From: Brevundimonas diminuta 470-4
GTDB taxonomy: Bacteria; Pseudomonadota; Alphaproteobacteria; Caulobacterales; Caulobacteraceae
Assembly (NCBI GenBank): GCA_000318405.1
Contig: KB291752.1
Span: 1 to 33,043 of the forward strand
Direction: 5' to 3'
Length of the DNA stretch: 33,043 nucleotides
The notes under the pieces are model-generated. The model ran no database searches. It had not been told where the DNA came from and worked only from the letters and a program-made list of their open reading frames with translations. A program made the position numbers and the translations under genes. Below, in pieces: positions 22,718-33,033 of this stretch; the first letter of the stretch is position 1; the number at the start of each line of letters is the position of its first letter.

Positions 22718-24988
22718 ATGACAAAATACAAGTTCGCGCCCCTTCTGGGGGTGGTTCTGGCTCTGCCCGCAGCCGGGGTTCTGGCGCAGACGCCGTCGCC
22801 TGGAACGCCGCCGTCCCAGGACCGTCCCGTTCAGACTCCGCCGCAGAAGACGGATAAGGACGATCAGCCCGCCGCCGTGGGCGATGTCGTCGTCAGCGCC
22901 CGCGCCAATGATGTGCGGACTTCGATCGACTCCATCAGCTATAGTCTGGCCGACGATCTTCAGGCGGCGACCGGGACCCTGGCCGAGGCCCTGCGCAATG
23001 TGCCCTCGGTCGATGTCGATCCTCAGGGCAATGTCTCCCTGCGCGGCGATAGCAATGTGACCATTCTGGTCGACGGCCGCCCCTCGGCCATTCTGTCGGG
23101 GCCGAACCGCGCCGATGCGGTGCTGCAGCTGCCGGCCGATCGCTACGCCCGCATCGAGGTGATGACCAATCCGTCCGCCGCCTACAGCCCGGAGGGCTCG
23201 GGCGGGGTCATCAATCTGATCACCAAGCCGGTTCCGGCGGCGGTCGCCGCTGCTGCGGCCGCCGGGACGCCGGGCGCGGCTGTCACGACCGGCTCTCTGC
23301 GCGCCAATGTGGGCGATCATGGACGCTGGAATGTCGGCGCCAGCGGCTCGCGCCAGCAGGGCAAGCTGACCCTGACCGGCGATCTCAGCTATCGCCACGA
23401 CGAGCAGAGCCTGAGCTTCGGGCGTCTGCGCGAACAGTTGAACGCCGCCGGCGCGACCACCAGCGCCACGACGACGGTTCAGGACATTGAATCGACCCAG
23501 GAGGGTTTCTTCGGCCGCGTCGCCGCCGAATATCGGCTGACCGAAAAAACCATGCTGACCGGCGAGGCGCGCGCCAATCGCTTCGACGTCGACAGCGACG
23601 TGCGCGGTTTGTTCGAAACGCGCGACGCCTCGGGCGCCCTGACGCGCGCCTATAGCCGCGACGGCTCGGGCGGCTTCGCCATGAAGGGCTGGGGCGTCAC
23701 CGGCCGGGTTCTGCATCAGTTCGATACGTCGGGGCACGAATGGTCGAACGAGCTGCGCTATGACCGCAACGACCATGAGAGCGACTCCCTGGCCGCCAAC
23801 GTCTTCCGCATCCCGACGGAGCCGACCGTGTATGAGTCTCAGCGCGGCCTGAACGCTCAGGAGACCATCGGCTTCACCAGCGCCTACACCCGGCCGATGG
23901 GCGAGGGCGCCAAGCTGCGCGCGGGTTATGAGCTGAACCTCACCCGACCGGATCAGGACAATGAGGTCCGGCGCGGTCCGTCCGAGAACGCCCTCGCCCT
24001 TGTTCCCTCACAGAGCAACCGCTTCGAGGCGGAGCAGACGGTTCACGCCCTTTACGCCACCTATGAGCGGCCTTTCGGCGAGAAGCTGTCCGGCCAGTTC
24101 GGGCTGCGCCTGGAGCAGGCGGACATCAAGGTTGAGGACGTCACCAACGCCGTGCGCGCGTCTCAGGACTATTTCCGCGCCTATCCGACCTTCCACCTGC
24201 AGTATCAGCTGACCGAGACCCAGACCCTGCGCGGCAGCTATTCGCGGCGCATCCAGCGGCCCCAGCCGTCGCAGCTGAACCCCTTTGTCGTCTATGGCGA
24301 TCCGCTGAACCTGCGCTCGGGGAACCCGGACCTGGAGCCGCAGGAGACCGACAGCTTCGAGGCCATGTGGCAGATGCGGCGCGGCCAGAGCTTCTATCAG
24401 GCCACCGCCTATTTCCGCGACACGACCAAGGCCTTCACCGAGGTGGCGACCGACGTGGGCGGCGGCGTCCTGCTGACCCGGCCCGAGAATCTGGGCGCCC
24501 GCCGCGATCTGGGCATCGAGCTGACCGCCAGCGGCCGCCTGCATCCCACCCTGCGCTACAACGCCAGCGTCAACGCCTTCCGTCAGGAGATCGACGCGGC
24601 GGGCCTCCCCGGCGGGCGCGACCGCGAGGGCCAGATGCTAAGCGGCCGCCTCAGCCTGAACTGGCAGGCGACGCCCAAGGACTTCGTCCAGCTGATGGGC
24701 TTCTGGCAGGGCGATCAACTGCTGGCCCAGGGCAAGCGCGAGGGCGGCGGCATGGTGAACCTGGGCTATCGGCGCAAGCTGAACGACACCCTGTCGCTGC
24801 AGTTCACGGCCCGCGACATCCTCAACTCCTTCGGCGGCGACACCACCTATGACACGCCCCTGTTCCGCGAGCGCGTCAGTCAGGACCTGAACCTGCGGGC
24901 CTTCTATCTGGGGCTCAGCTGGTCCTTCGGCGGGCCGCGCCGCCAGCCCGAGCAGTTCGACTTCTCGACCGGCCCCAGCGGCGGCTGA
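22718..24988 (+). CDS. TonB-dependent outer-membrane receptor
   Basis: A 756-residue outer-membrane transporter. The signal peptide is MTKYKFAPLLGVVLALPAAG with cleavage after VLA-QT. After a Pro/Gln-rich spacer the plug domain runs from about residue 55, with LAEALRNVPSVDVDPQGNVS, RGDSNVTILVDGRPSA and NPSAAYSPEGSGGVINLITK. The rest is a 22-strand-type barrel with LRGSYSRRIQRPQPSQLNPF and the NPDLEPQETDSFE motif near the last third; it ends in LSWSFGGP and a short tail rather than a terminal aromatic strand residue. This resembles the OMP_b-brl_3 barrel group, and the substrate is unknown. The ATG at 22718 has GAGGA at 22705-22709. No ExbB/TonB genes are near. A hairpin follows the stop. Confidence 0.92.
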   Translation: MTKYKFAPLLGVVLALPAAGVLAQTPSPGTPPSQDRPVQTPPQKTDKDDQPAAVGDVVVSARANDVRTSIDSISYSLADDLQAATGTLAEALRNVPSVDVDPQGNVSLRGDSNVTILVDGRPSAILSGPNRADAVLQLPADRYARIEVMTNPSAAYSPEGSGGVINLITKPVPAAVAAAAAAGTPGAAVTTGSLRANVGDHGRWNVGASGSRQQGKLTLTGDLSYRHDEQSLSFGRLREQLNAAGATTSATTTVQDIESTQEGFFGRVAAEYRLTEKTMLTGEARANRFDVDSDVRGLFETRDASGALTRAYSRDGSGGFAMKGWGVTGRVLHQFDTSGHEWSNELRYDRNDHESDSLAANVFRIPTEPTVYESQRGLNAQETIGFTSAYTRPMGEGAKLRAGYELNLTRPDQDNEVRRGPSENALALVPSQSNRFEAEQTVHALYATYERPFGEKLSGQFGLRLEQADIKVEDVTNAVRASQDYFRAYPTFHLQYQLTETQTLRGSYSRRIQRPQPSQLNPFVVYGDPLNLRSGNPDLEPQETDSFEAMWQMRRGQSFYQATAYFRDTTKAFTEVATDVGGGVLLTRPENLGARRDLGIELTASGRLHPTLRYNASVNAFRQEIDAAGLPGGRDREGQMLSGRLSLNWQATPKDFVQLMGFWQGDQLLAQGKREGGGMVNLGYRRKLNDTLSLQFTARDILNSFGGDTTYDTPLFRERVSQDLNLRAFYLGLSWSFGGPRRQPEQFDFSTGPSGG

Positions 24989-25012
24989 GCCCTGTCGTCA
25001 GATCGCGTCCCG

Positions 25013-25041
25013 ACGCCCGTCGCCCCTGTGGCGGCGGGCGT
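25013..25041 (+). terminator. Hairpin downstream of the TonB-dependent receptor gene
   Basis: A 12-bp stem with one mismatch, ACGCCCGTCGCC (25013-25024) / GGCGGCGGGCGT (25030-25041), loop CCTGT, lies 24 nt past the receptor stop. It is followed by TGTCGGTTG, a weak T-rich tail. Probable terminator separating the receptor from clpB. Confidence 0.5.
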
Positions 25042-25054
25042 TGTCGGTTGGGCC

Positions 25055-25082
25055 CTTGCGTGTCTGATCGGCCAGACCCACC
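25055..25082 (+). promoter_or_regulatory. Candidate heat-shock (RpoH) promoter of clpB
   Basis: CTTG at 25055-25058 and CCCACC at 25077-25082, 18 nt apart, resemble the alphaproteobacterial sigma-32 pattern (CTTG, then a C-rich -10). The position would give a leader of about 75 nt before the clpB ATG at 25164. clpB is a typical RpoH target. The match is partial and the spacing long, so this is only a candidate. Confidence 0.3.
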
Positions 25083-25163
25083 TGTTTTGCGACAGCTCAA
25101 GGCGTCGCTTCAGATAAGGGCGCATTGAGTTCAAATCCGCCTCCTGAGGGGAAACCGAACGCC

Positions 25164-27749
<2,586 letters not shown>

Positions 27750-27768
27750 ATTAGGCATTTTTCTGAAT

Positions 27769-27783
27769 ATGGATCATATCCAT
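27769..27783. promoter_or_regulatory. Dyad upstream of the low-GC TIR-like gene
   Basis: ATGGAT (27769-27774) and ATCCAT (27778-27783) form a perfect 6-bp inverted repeat around CAT, 31 bp before the start of the low-GC gene. It may be an operator or simply part of the AT-rich promoter; there is no independent support. Confidence 0.25.
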
Positions 27784-27814
27784 TCGGAGATACGGACCAT
27801 TCGGGAGGGGAATA

Positions 27815-28288
27815 ATGTCTGATGGCGGTCAAAAGCCAGTAGAGTCAAAAGCGACTGAGGTGAAAAAGCCGAGGTCGACCTGTGGTGTGGTGATGCCAAT
27901 TAGTGAGATGGATGGTTATTCTGAATCTCATTGGAGGCACGTTTTTTCATTAATACAGGAGGTCGCTGATGGCGCGGGGTTTGAAACTCGTATTGTTAGT
28001 GAATCTCCAGAAGTTGGAGTGATCCAGCGTCGAATAGTCCAGAATCTTTACAACGATAGTATTGTTATAGTTGACGTAAGTGGCAAAAATCCAAATGTAA
28101 TGTTTGAGCTTGGTCTTCGGCTGGCTTTTGACAAGCCAACCATAATAATTCAAGATGATGTTACAAAAGCTCCATTTGATACTGGAATAATAGAATACTT
28201 AGAGTATCCAAAATCTCTTCATTACTACGATATAGTTACCTTTAAAAATAAACTTCACTCAAAAATTAATGCTACTGTAAAAATTTAA
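27815..28288 (+). CDS. TIR-like / nucleoside-deoxyribosyltransferase-like protein, N-terminal part (frame broken)
   Basis: A 157-residue open frame in an AT-rich island. After a polar leader it has a Rossmann-like segment: CGVVMPISEMDG, then YSESHWRHVFSLIQEVADGAG, IQRRIVQNLYNDSIVIVDVSG with Asp87, KNPNVMFELGLRLAF with Glu98 in FELG, and KPTIIIQDD. The pattern DxSGxNPNVMFELG then KPTIII is typical of the nucleoside 2-deoxyribosyltransferase-like/TIR-like superfamily, where the Glu is catalytic in NAD- or nucleoside-cleaving members. An NADase or defence role is inference. The start is firm: ATG with GGAGG at 27804-27808. The frame ends at a TAA right after an A5 run (28279-28283). Skipping one A continues into the next entry, so the intact gene would encode about 297 residues. 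Confidence 0.75.
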   Translation: MSDGGQKPVESKATEVKKPRSTCGVVMPISEMDGYSESHWRHVFSLIQEVADGAGFETRIVSESPEVGVIQRRIVQNLYNDSIVIVDVSGKNPNVMFELGLRLAFDKPTIIIQDDVTKAPFDTGIIEYLEYPKSLHYYDIVTFKNKLHSKINATVKI

Positions 28289-28709
28289 TGAAGATGAAAA
28301 TTATTCTACATTCTTGAAGCATTTTGGCGAGTTTAAGGCTGCGGAAATTGCTACAAAAGAAGTTTCTGGGTATGAGTTTATAAGTAAGGAGCTAAAAGCT
28401 CTTCGGGACGAGGTGGCCGCTGAGAGAGTTTCGCGTCAAAGGGCGTCGAAGCGTGGTGAATTTGTTTCAAATATTAGTATTGATATCGAATCCTTATCGG
28501 AGGGTGAGCGCTCTAATTTTATTGAGCATTTAGACGAGGTCATGCCGAATGGGGCTACGCGCATAGATATGTCTAAGTATAAATATGATTATGTTCTGCC
28601 TGTTCCAATGGTTGTAGCTGACGGCATGGTTCGCGGCGCGGCTGCGAAGGCGGGTGTCGGAACTAGGCTCTATGTTCGCGATGGTTTCTATGAGTTTATG
28701 CCGTTTTAG
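28284..28709 (+). pseudogene. C-terminal part of the TIR-like gene in a shifted frame
   Basis: Reading on from the A5 run in the +1 frame gives FNEDENYSTFLKHFGEFKAA without interruption, then EVSGYEFISKELKALRDEVA (a helical, possibly coiled segment) and a C-terminal part with SIDIESLSEGERSNFIEHL, MSKYKYDYVLPVPMVVAD and LYVRDGFYEFMPF, about 141 residues to the TAG at 28709. No ATG with a ribosome-binding site opens this frame: the first usable codon is TTG at 28314, within the conserved-looking TFLKHFGEF. I therefore read it as the rest of the upstream gene. I recall full-length relatives in which TFLKHFGEFK follows the TIR-like domain in one frame, but I cannot check this. The break may be a true frameshift mutation, a homopolymer sequencing error, or programmed or polymerase slippage. 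Confidence 0.7.
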
Positions 28710-28771
28710 TGATATGGCGTCTGCACTAGCTCGCGCTTGACTGGATCCCGCCGCCGGGCGCCGACTGAACC

Positions 28772-29128
28772 TCACCCCAACACCGGCATCACCTCCACCC
28801 CGTCGCAGACGAAGATGCTCACGTGCGGGTGGTTCTCGAACAGGCGGGCCGCCGCCTCGTGGCTGTCGGCGCGCACGACCATGAAGACGGTCATAAGGTT
28901 GACCACGTCGGTCACGGCGCCGTCGTCGTCGATGCGTTTGGTCGGGCCCAGCGGGCCGCCCTGAAAGACGATGGAGTCGCGGTGCGCCGCCTCCCATTCG
29001 GCGACGGCGGCGACGCCGCGGCGGGCCGTCTCGGCCTGCTGGGCCTCGCTCATGGCGCGCCAGGCCCGCCATTTGGGGCCGGTCTTGTCGCTGGTGAAGA
29101 CGGCCAGATAGTGGGTCTCGACGCTCAT
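28772..29128 (-). CDS. YCII-related domain protein
   Basis: A 118-residue protein with a dimeric alpha+beta (YCII/DGPF-like) barrel look. It opens with the strand HYLAVFTSD, a helix with MSEAQQAETARRGVAAVAEW, then IVFQGGPLGPTKRID, the strand LMTVFMVVRADSHEAAARLF and ends HVSIFVCDGVEVMPVLG. The conserved GGPLGPTKR loop is where YCII proteins carry the active-site or ligand region. The reaction is unknown. The ATG at 29126-29128 has a strong AGGAGG upstream. GC content is back to the genome norm, so this gene marks the right edge of the low-GC island. The tlpA-like gene is 70 bp upstream on the same strand. Confidence 0.78.
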   Translation of the reverse strand: MSVETHYLAVFTSDKTGPKWRAWRAMSEAQQAETARRGVAAVAEWEAAHRDSIVFQGGPLGPTKRIDDDGAVTDVVNLMTVFMVVRADSHEAAARLFENHPHVSIFVCDGVEVMPVLG

Positions 29129-29198
29129 CGTAGCCTCCTGTGCGGCGCGAGCATCAACCTATCGGGCCGTCTTCGACAAGCGGGGCCGGAGGCCGGGT

Positions 29199-29837
29199 TC
29201 AGCCCTCGGCCAGCAGGTGGTCGATCAGGGCGCGCGCCTCGGGCCCGGCCCAGTCGGCCTCGCCGGTCAGGACGGCGCGGACGCGGCCCTGGCGGTCCAT
29301 GACGATGGTCTGGGGCATGGCGCCCTTGCCGGGGAACTCAAACGCCAGCTGGAACTTCGGGTCGATATAGAAGTCCAGCGGCGCGTTCTCGGCGATGAAG
29401 GCCCGCGCCTCGTCCGCCGTCTTGTCCAGGTCCATGCTGACGGCGACCACGGCGAAGTCGTTGCGCGCCTTATAGTGGTCGGCCAGGGCCGCCAGCGTCG
29501 GCATCTCGATCTTGCACGGGGCGCACCAGGTGGCCCACAGGTTCACCACCGTCACCTTGCCTGCGAAGTCGGCCAGACGGACGTCGGCGCCGTCGGCGGC
29601 CTTGAACACATAGTCGGGCGCGGTCGGGGAGGCGGGCACCTGCAGCGCCGCCAGCGATCCCCTGGCGAAGGCGGCCAGTTGCGGCTCAAGGGCGTGGATC
29701 GGCGCCTGGGCCGCAGGCGGCGCGGACTCTTTGCCTCCGCCCTTCTGATTGACGTATAGCAGCGCCGCGCCCATGCCGATCACGCCGATCACCGCGAACG
29801 TCGCCACGCCCGCCCAAGTCCGTCCAGAGCCGCTCAT
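29199..29837 (-). CDS. TlpA-like membrane-anchored thiol:disulfide oxidoreductase
   Basis: A 212-residue thioredoxin-fold protein of the TlpA/ResA type. An N-terminal helix ([20 protein letters not shown]) anchors it in the inner membrane with the domain in the periplasm. The active site is CAPC in [18 protein letters not shown], followed by [19 protein letters not shown], the cis-Pro motif [15 protein letters not shown] and a C-terminal helix ALIDHLLAE. Relatives reduce apocytochrome or cuproenzyme cysteines, as in cytochrome c or cytochrome oxidase assembly; the partner here is unknown. The ATG (complement of 29835-29837) with GGAAGG upstream gives the proper helix; a TTG six codons earlier is possible. 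The start codon overlaps the argH start on the other strand. In several alphaproteobacteria tlpA and argH are likewise divergent neighbours. Confidence 0.92.
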   Translation of the reverse strand: MSGSGRTWAGVATFAVIGVIGMGAALLYVNQKGGGKESAPPAAQAPIHALEPQLAAFARGSLAALQVPASPTAPDYVFKAADGADVRLADFAGKVTVVNLWATWCAPCKIEMPTLAALADHYKARNDFAVVAVSMDLDKTADEARAFIAENAPLDFYIDPKFQLAFEFPGKGAMPQTIVMDRQGRVRAVLTGEADWAGPEARALIDHLLAEG

Positions 29838-31254
29838 GTCCGATACGCCTTCCAAGCCACAGCCAGATTCCCCCGCTCAGGGCCAGTCTCTATGGGGCGG
29901 ACGCTTCAGCGCCAAGCCCGCGGACATCATGCAGGCCATCAACGTCTCCATCGGCGTCGATAAACGCCTGTGGGCGCAGGACCTGGCCGGTTCGCGGGCC
30001 CATTGTCGCATGCTGGAGAAGCAGGGGATCATCGCCGCCGCCGACGCCCAGGCCATCCTGGGCGGGCTGGACGTGATCGAGGGCGAGATCCGGGATGGGT
30101 CCTTCCCTTTCCGCGACGCCTATGAAGACATCCACATGAACGTCGAGGCCCGCCTGTCGGAGCTGATCGGCGAGCCGTCAGGGCGTCTGCACACGGCGCG
30201 CAGCCGCAATGATCAGGTGGCGACGGACTTCCGCCTGTGGGTGCGCGACGCCTGCGACCGCACCGTGGCGCAGCTTCAGGACCTGCAGCGGACCCTGCTG
30301 GACCGGGCGGAACAGCACGCGGGCGACCTGATGCCGGGCTTCACTCACCTGCAGACGGCCCAGCCGGTGACGTTTGGCCATCACCTGATGGCCTATGTCG
30401 AGATGTTCGGCCGCGACGCCGGTCGCTTCGCCGACGCCCGCGCCCGAATGAACGAGAACCCGTTGGGCGCCGCCGCGCTGGCCGGTTCGCCTTTCCCCAT
30501 CGACCGCCACATGACGGCGCAGGCGCTGGGCTTCGACCGGCCGATGGCGAACTCTCTGGACGCCGTTTCGGATCGCGACTTCGCGCTGGAGAGCCTGGCC
30601 GCCGCCTCCATCGCGGCGGGCCACCTGTCGCGTCTGGCCGAGGAGATCGTGGTGTGGATGACGCCGATGTTCGGCTTTGCGACCCTGCCCGACGACCTGA
30701 CCACCGGCTCGTCCATCATGCCGCAGAAGCGCAACCCCGACGCCGCCGAACTGGTGCGGGCCAAGACGGGCCGCATCAACGGCGCCCTGATCGCCCTGAC
30801 CACGGTGATGAAGGGCCTGCCGCTGGCCTATTCCAAGGACATGCAGGAGGACAAGCCGCCGGTTTTCGAGGCCTTCGATGCGCTGGATCTGGCGCTGACG
30901 GCCATGACCGCCATGGTCGCCGTGATCCGCCCCAACACCGAGAAGATGGCCGCCGCTGCGGGCGCGGGCTTCTCGACCGCCACCGACCTGGCCGACTGGC
31001 TGGTGCGCGAACTGAACCTGCCCTTCCGCCAGGCGCACCACGTCACCGGCGCCGCCGTGAAGCGGGCCGAGGCGCTGGGTCTGGGGCTGGGCGAATTGCC
31101 GCTGAGCGAATTGCAGGCGCTGGATGGCCGGATCACCGAAGGGGTGTATGAAGTGCTGACGCCCGAAGCCTCCTGCGCCAGCCGCCAGAGCTTCGGCGGC
31201 ACGGCGCCGGAACAGGTCCGCGCGCGCATCGCCGACTGGAGAAGCCGCCTGTGA
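29836..31254 (+). CDS. argH: Argininosuccinate lyase
   Basis: A 472-residue enzyme of the fumarase/aspartase superfamily that splits argininosuccinate into arginine and fumarate, the last step of arginine synthesis. The sequence has the N-terminal [18 protein letters not shown], the [15 protein letters not shown] substrate loop, [19 protein letters not shown] with the catalytic His, and the superfamily signature [12 protein letters not shown] whose mobile Ser is the catalytic acid/base. The C-terminal ArgH domain ([12 protein letters not shown]) is present. The ATG at 29836 (MSDTPSK) gives a normal short leader before LWGGRF; the ribosome-binding site is weak (CAGAG). The start codon overlaps that of the divergent tlpA-like gene. 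The stop overlaps the GTG start of the lipoprotein gene (GTGA, 31251-31254), so argH, lptM and lysA form an operon. Confidence 0.96.
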   Translation: MSDTPSKPQPDSPAQGQSLWGGRFSAKPADIMQAINVSIGVDKRLWAQDLAGSRAHCRMLEKQGIIAAADAQAILGGLDVIEGEIRDGSFPFRDAYEDIHMNVEARLSELIGEPSGRLHTARSRNDQVATDFRLWVRDACDRTVAQLQDLQRTLLDRAEQHAGDLMPGFTHLQTAQPVTFGHHLMAYVEMFGRDAGRFADARARMNENPLGAAALAGSPFPIDRHMTAQALGFDRPMANSLDAVSDRDFALESLAAASIAAGHLSRLAEEIVVWMTPMFGFATLPDDLTTGSSIMPQKRNPDAAELVRAKTGRINGALIALTTVMKGLPLAYSKDMQEDKPPVFEAFDALDLALTAMTAMVAVIRPNTEKMAAAAGAGFSTATDLADWLVRELNLPFRQAHHVTGAAVKRAEALGLGLGELPLSELQALDGRITEGVYEVLTPEASCASRQSFGGTAPEQVRARIADWRSRL

Positions 31255-31502
31255 CGAAGACGTCTGTGAAGAAGACCTTGATCCTCGCGGGCGCCGCCGC
31301 CCTGATGCTGTCCGCCTGCGGCCGCATGGCGGACCTCGAGCCGCCGCAGGGCGCGACGCCGAAGAAGCAGACTGAGCGCGCCATCCGCGACCGCTCGGCC
31401 GACCATCTGCCTGAGGAGGCGATGCAGAACCTGCCGCCGCGCCAGATGCCCATCGACAACGGCACGAGCAACCCGTTCGGCAAGCCGCCGCCGATGAACT
31501 GA
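31251..31502 (+). CDS. lptM: LptM-like small lipoprotein
   Basis: An 83-residue lipoprotein with signal [17 protein letters not shown] and lipobox LSAC (Cys24). The lipobox is followed by GRMADLEPP, the short polar motif (CGxxxxLxxP) of LptM/YifL-type lipoproteins. LptM in E. coli helps mature the LptDE outer-membrane LPS translocon. The rest is a low-complexity Pro-rich tail ending [10 protein letters not shown]. It is commonly found between argH and lysA in alphaproteobacteria and next to lysA-dapF in others, which supports the name. The GTG start overlaps the argH stop by GTGA, so it is translationally coupled. The lysA GTG begins 36 bp after its stop. The functional role is inferred from motif and position. 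Confidence 0.8.
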   Translation: MTKTSVKKTLILAGAAALMLSACGRMADLEPPQGATPKKQTERAIRDRSADHLPEEAMQNLPPRQMPIDNGTSNPFGKPPPMN

Positions 31503-31538
31503 GCGTTAGCGCTCCTCCTCTGACTGGACTCCCCGCCG

Positions 31539-32816
31539 GTGCACTATTTTGATCTGAAGGACGGCGTCCTGCACGCCGAGGGCGTCTCGCTGGAGGCGCT
31601 GGCGGACAGCGTCGGCACGCCGACCTACGTCTATTCCTCGGCCACCCTGCGCCGTCACTACGGCCTGCTGCGCGAAGCGTGCGACGCGCATAGGAGCGCG
31701 CTGGGCGACGCCCTGATCGCCTTCGCGGTCAAGGCCAACTCCAACCTGTCGGTGCTGGCGACGCTGGCGAAACTCGGCTGCGGCGCCGACACCGTGTCCG
31801 AGGGCGAGATTCGCAGGGCGCTGGCCGTCGGCATTCCAGGCGAACGCATCATCTTCTCGGGCGTGGGCAAGACCGACGCCGAGCTGGCCTTCGCCATCGA
31901 ACAGGGCGTGCGTCAGATCAACGTCGAGTCCTCGACCGAGCTGGACCGGCTGATCGCGGTCGCTGCGACCAAGAACGCAGCCCCCGCCATCGCCATCCGC
32001 GTCAATCCCAAGATCGGCGCGGGCGGCCACGCCAAGATCACCACCGGCGGCGCGGGCGACAAGTTCGGCGTGCCGGTCGAGGAGGCGATGGCGCTCTACG
32101 CCCGCGCCTCCGCCTCGCCCCACGTCACGCCGGTGGGGCTGGCCTGCCACATCGGCAGCCAGATCACCGACCTGGCCCCGCTGGAAGCCGCCTTCCGCGT
32201 GCTGCGCCAGATGACGGAAGACCTGCGCGCGCAGGGACACAGCGTCACGCGCCTCGACCTCGGCGGCGGGTTGGGCGTGCCCTATTACGGCGAGGCGGCG
32301 ACGCCGTCCCCGGCCGACTATGTGGCGATGGCCGCGCGCGTGCTTGAAGGGCTGAACGTCGAGGCCGCCTTCGAGCCCGGCCGCCTGATGGCCGCCAATG
32401 CGGGCGTGCTGCTGAGCCGCGTCATTCAGGTCAATGAGCGGACGGACGGCCGTCGCTTCCTGGTGCTGGATGCGGCGATGAACGACCTGATGCGCCCGGC
32501 CCTTTATGACGCCTTCCACGACCTGAAGCCGGTGCGTCCGGTGACGGGCGAGCCTCTGCCCCACGACGTGGTCGGGCCGGTGTGCGAGACCGGCGACACC
32601 TTCGCGCGCGATCGCGACCTGCCGCCGCTGAAGGCGGGCGATCTGGTCGTCTTCATGAGCGCCGGAGCCTATGGCGCGGTCATGAGCGGCGAATACAACA
32701 CCCGTCCCCTTGCCGCCGAAGTCCTGGTCGACGGCGAGCGCAGCGCGGTCATCCGCCCGCGCCCGACCTATGACGAGATGTTCGCTCGCGAACCGATGGC
32801 GGACTGGCTGGCCTAA
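31539..32816 (+). CDS. lysA: Diaminopimelate decarboxylase
   Basis: A 425-residue PLP enzyme that decarboxylates meso-diaminopimelate to L-lysine. It is a fold-type III alanine-racemase-like barrel: the PLP Lys65 lies in FAVKANSNLSVL, HIGSQI binds substrate, the phosphate loop is LDLGGGLGVPY, and EPGRLMAANAGVLL follows. The C-terminal domain shows CETGDTFARDRDLP with the active-site Cys and the SAGAYGAVMSGEYNTRPL segment at the dimer interface. Length and residues are normal. GTG at 31539 starts MHYFDLKDGVLHAEG; no strong ribosome-binding site is visible, so expression may depend on coupling with the upstream genes. Third gene of the argH-lptM-lysA operon; a long inverted repeat follows immediately. 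Confidence 0.96.
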   Translation: MHYFDLKDGVLHAEGVSLEALADSVGTPTYVYSSATLRRHYGLLREACDAHRSALGDALIAFAVKANSNLSVLATLAKLGCGADTVSEGEIRRALAVGIPGERIIFSGVGKTDAELAFAIEQGVRQINVESSTELDRLIAVAATKNAAPAIAIRVNPKIGAGGHAKITTGGAGDKFGVPVEEAMALYARASASPHVTPVGLACHIGSQITDLAPLEAAFRVLRQMTEDLRAQGHSVTRLDLGGGLGVPYYGEAATPSPADYVAMAARVLEGLNVEAAFEPGRLMAANAGVLLSRVIQVNERTDGRRFLVLDAAMNDLMRPALYDAFHDLKPVRPVTGEPLPHDVVGPVCETGDTFARDRDLPPLKAGDLVVFMSAGAYGAVMSGEYNTRPLAAEVLVDGERSAVIRPRPTYDEMFAREPMADWLA

Positions 32817-32823
32817 CGTCCAT

Positions 32824-33028
32824 CCCTCTCCTGTTGGGAGAGGGCTTGAGCCTCCAAGAGCCGAAGGCGATTGGCTAAGGCGAAAGGGTGAGGGTTCTGT
32901 CCTGACCGTCGGCGTAAGCCGTCGCGCCACGGCCTTCGGCCGACTTCATCCGCGGACCCTCACCCTTTCGCGCAAGAAACGATCGCTACCGCTCTCGTGC
33001 GCTCAAGCCCTCTCCCAACAGGAGAGGG
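32824..33028. repeat. 205-bp nested inverted-repeat element after lysA
   Basis: The outer arms 32824-32850 and 33002-33028 are perfect inverted complements over 27 bp (CCCTCTCCTGTTGGGAGAGG and onward), and each arm folds on itself (CCTCTCC...GGGAGAGG). Inner arms 32880-32897 and 32954-32971 (GCGAAAGGGTGAGGGTTC) pair with one or two differences. The centre (about 32905-32945) has further short GC hairpins such as CGGCCTTCGGCCG. There is no open frame of note and no transposase. It looks like a non-autonomous palindromic repeat (MITE- or REP-like); it may also end the lysA transcript. Confidence 0.8.
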
Positions 33029-33033
33029 TTTCA

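Noticed and set aside
27950-28153. A 67-codon minus-strand frame inside the low-GC island
   Set aside because: It is antisense to the TIR-like domain, with no ribosome-binding site and no recognisable motif.
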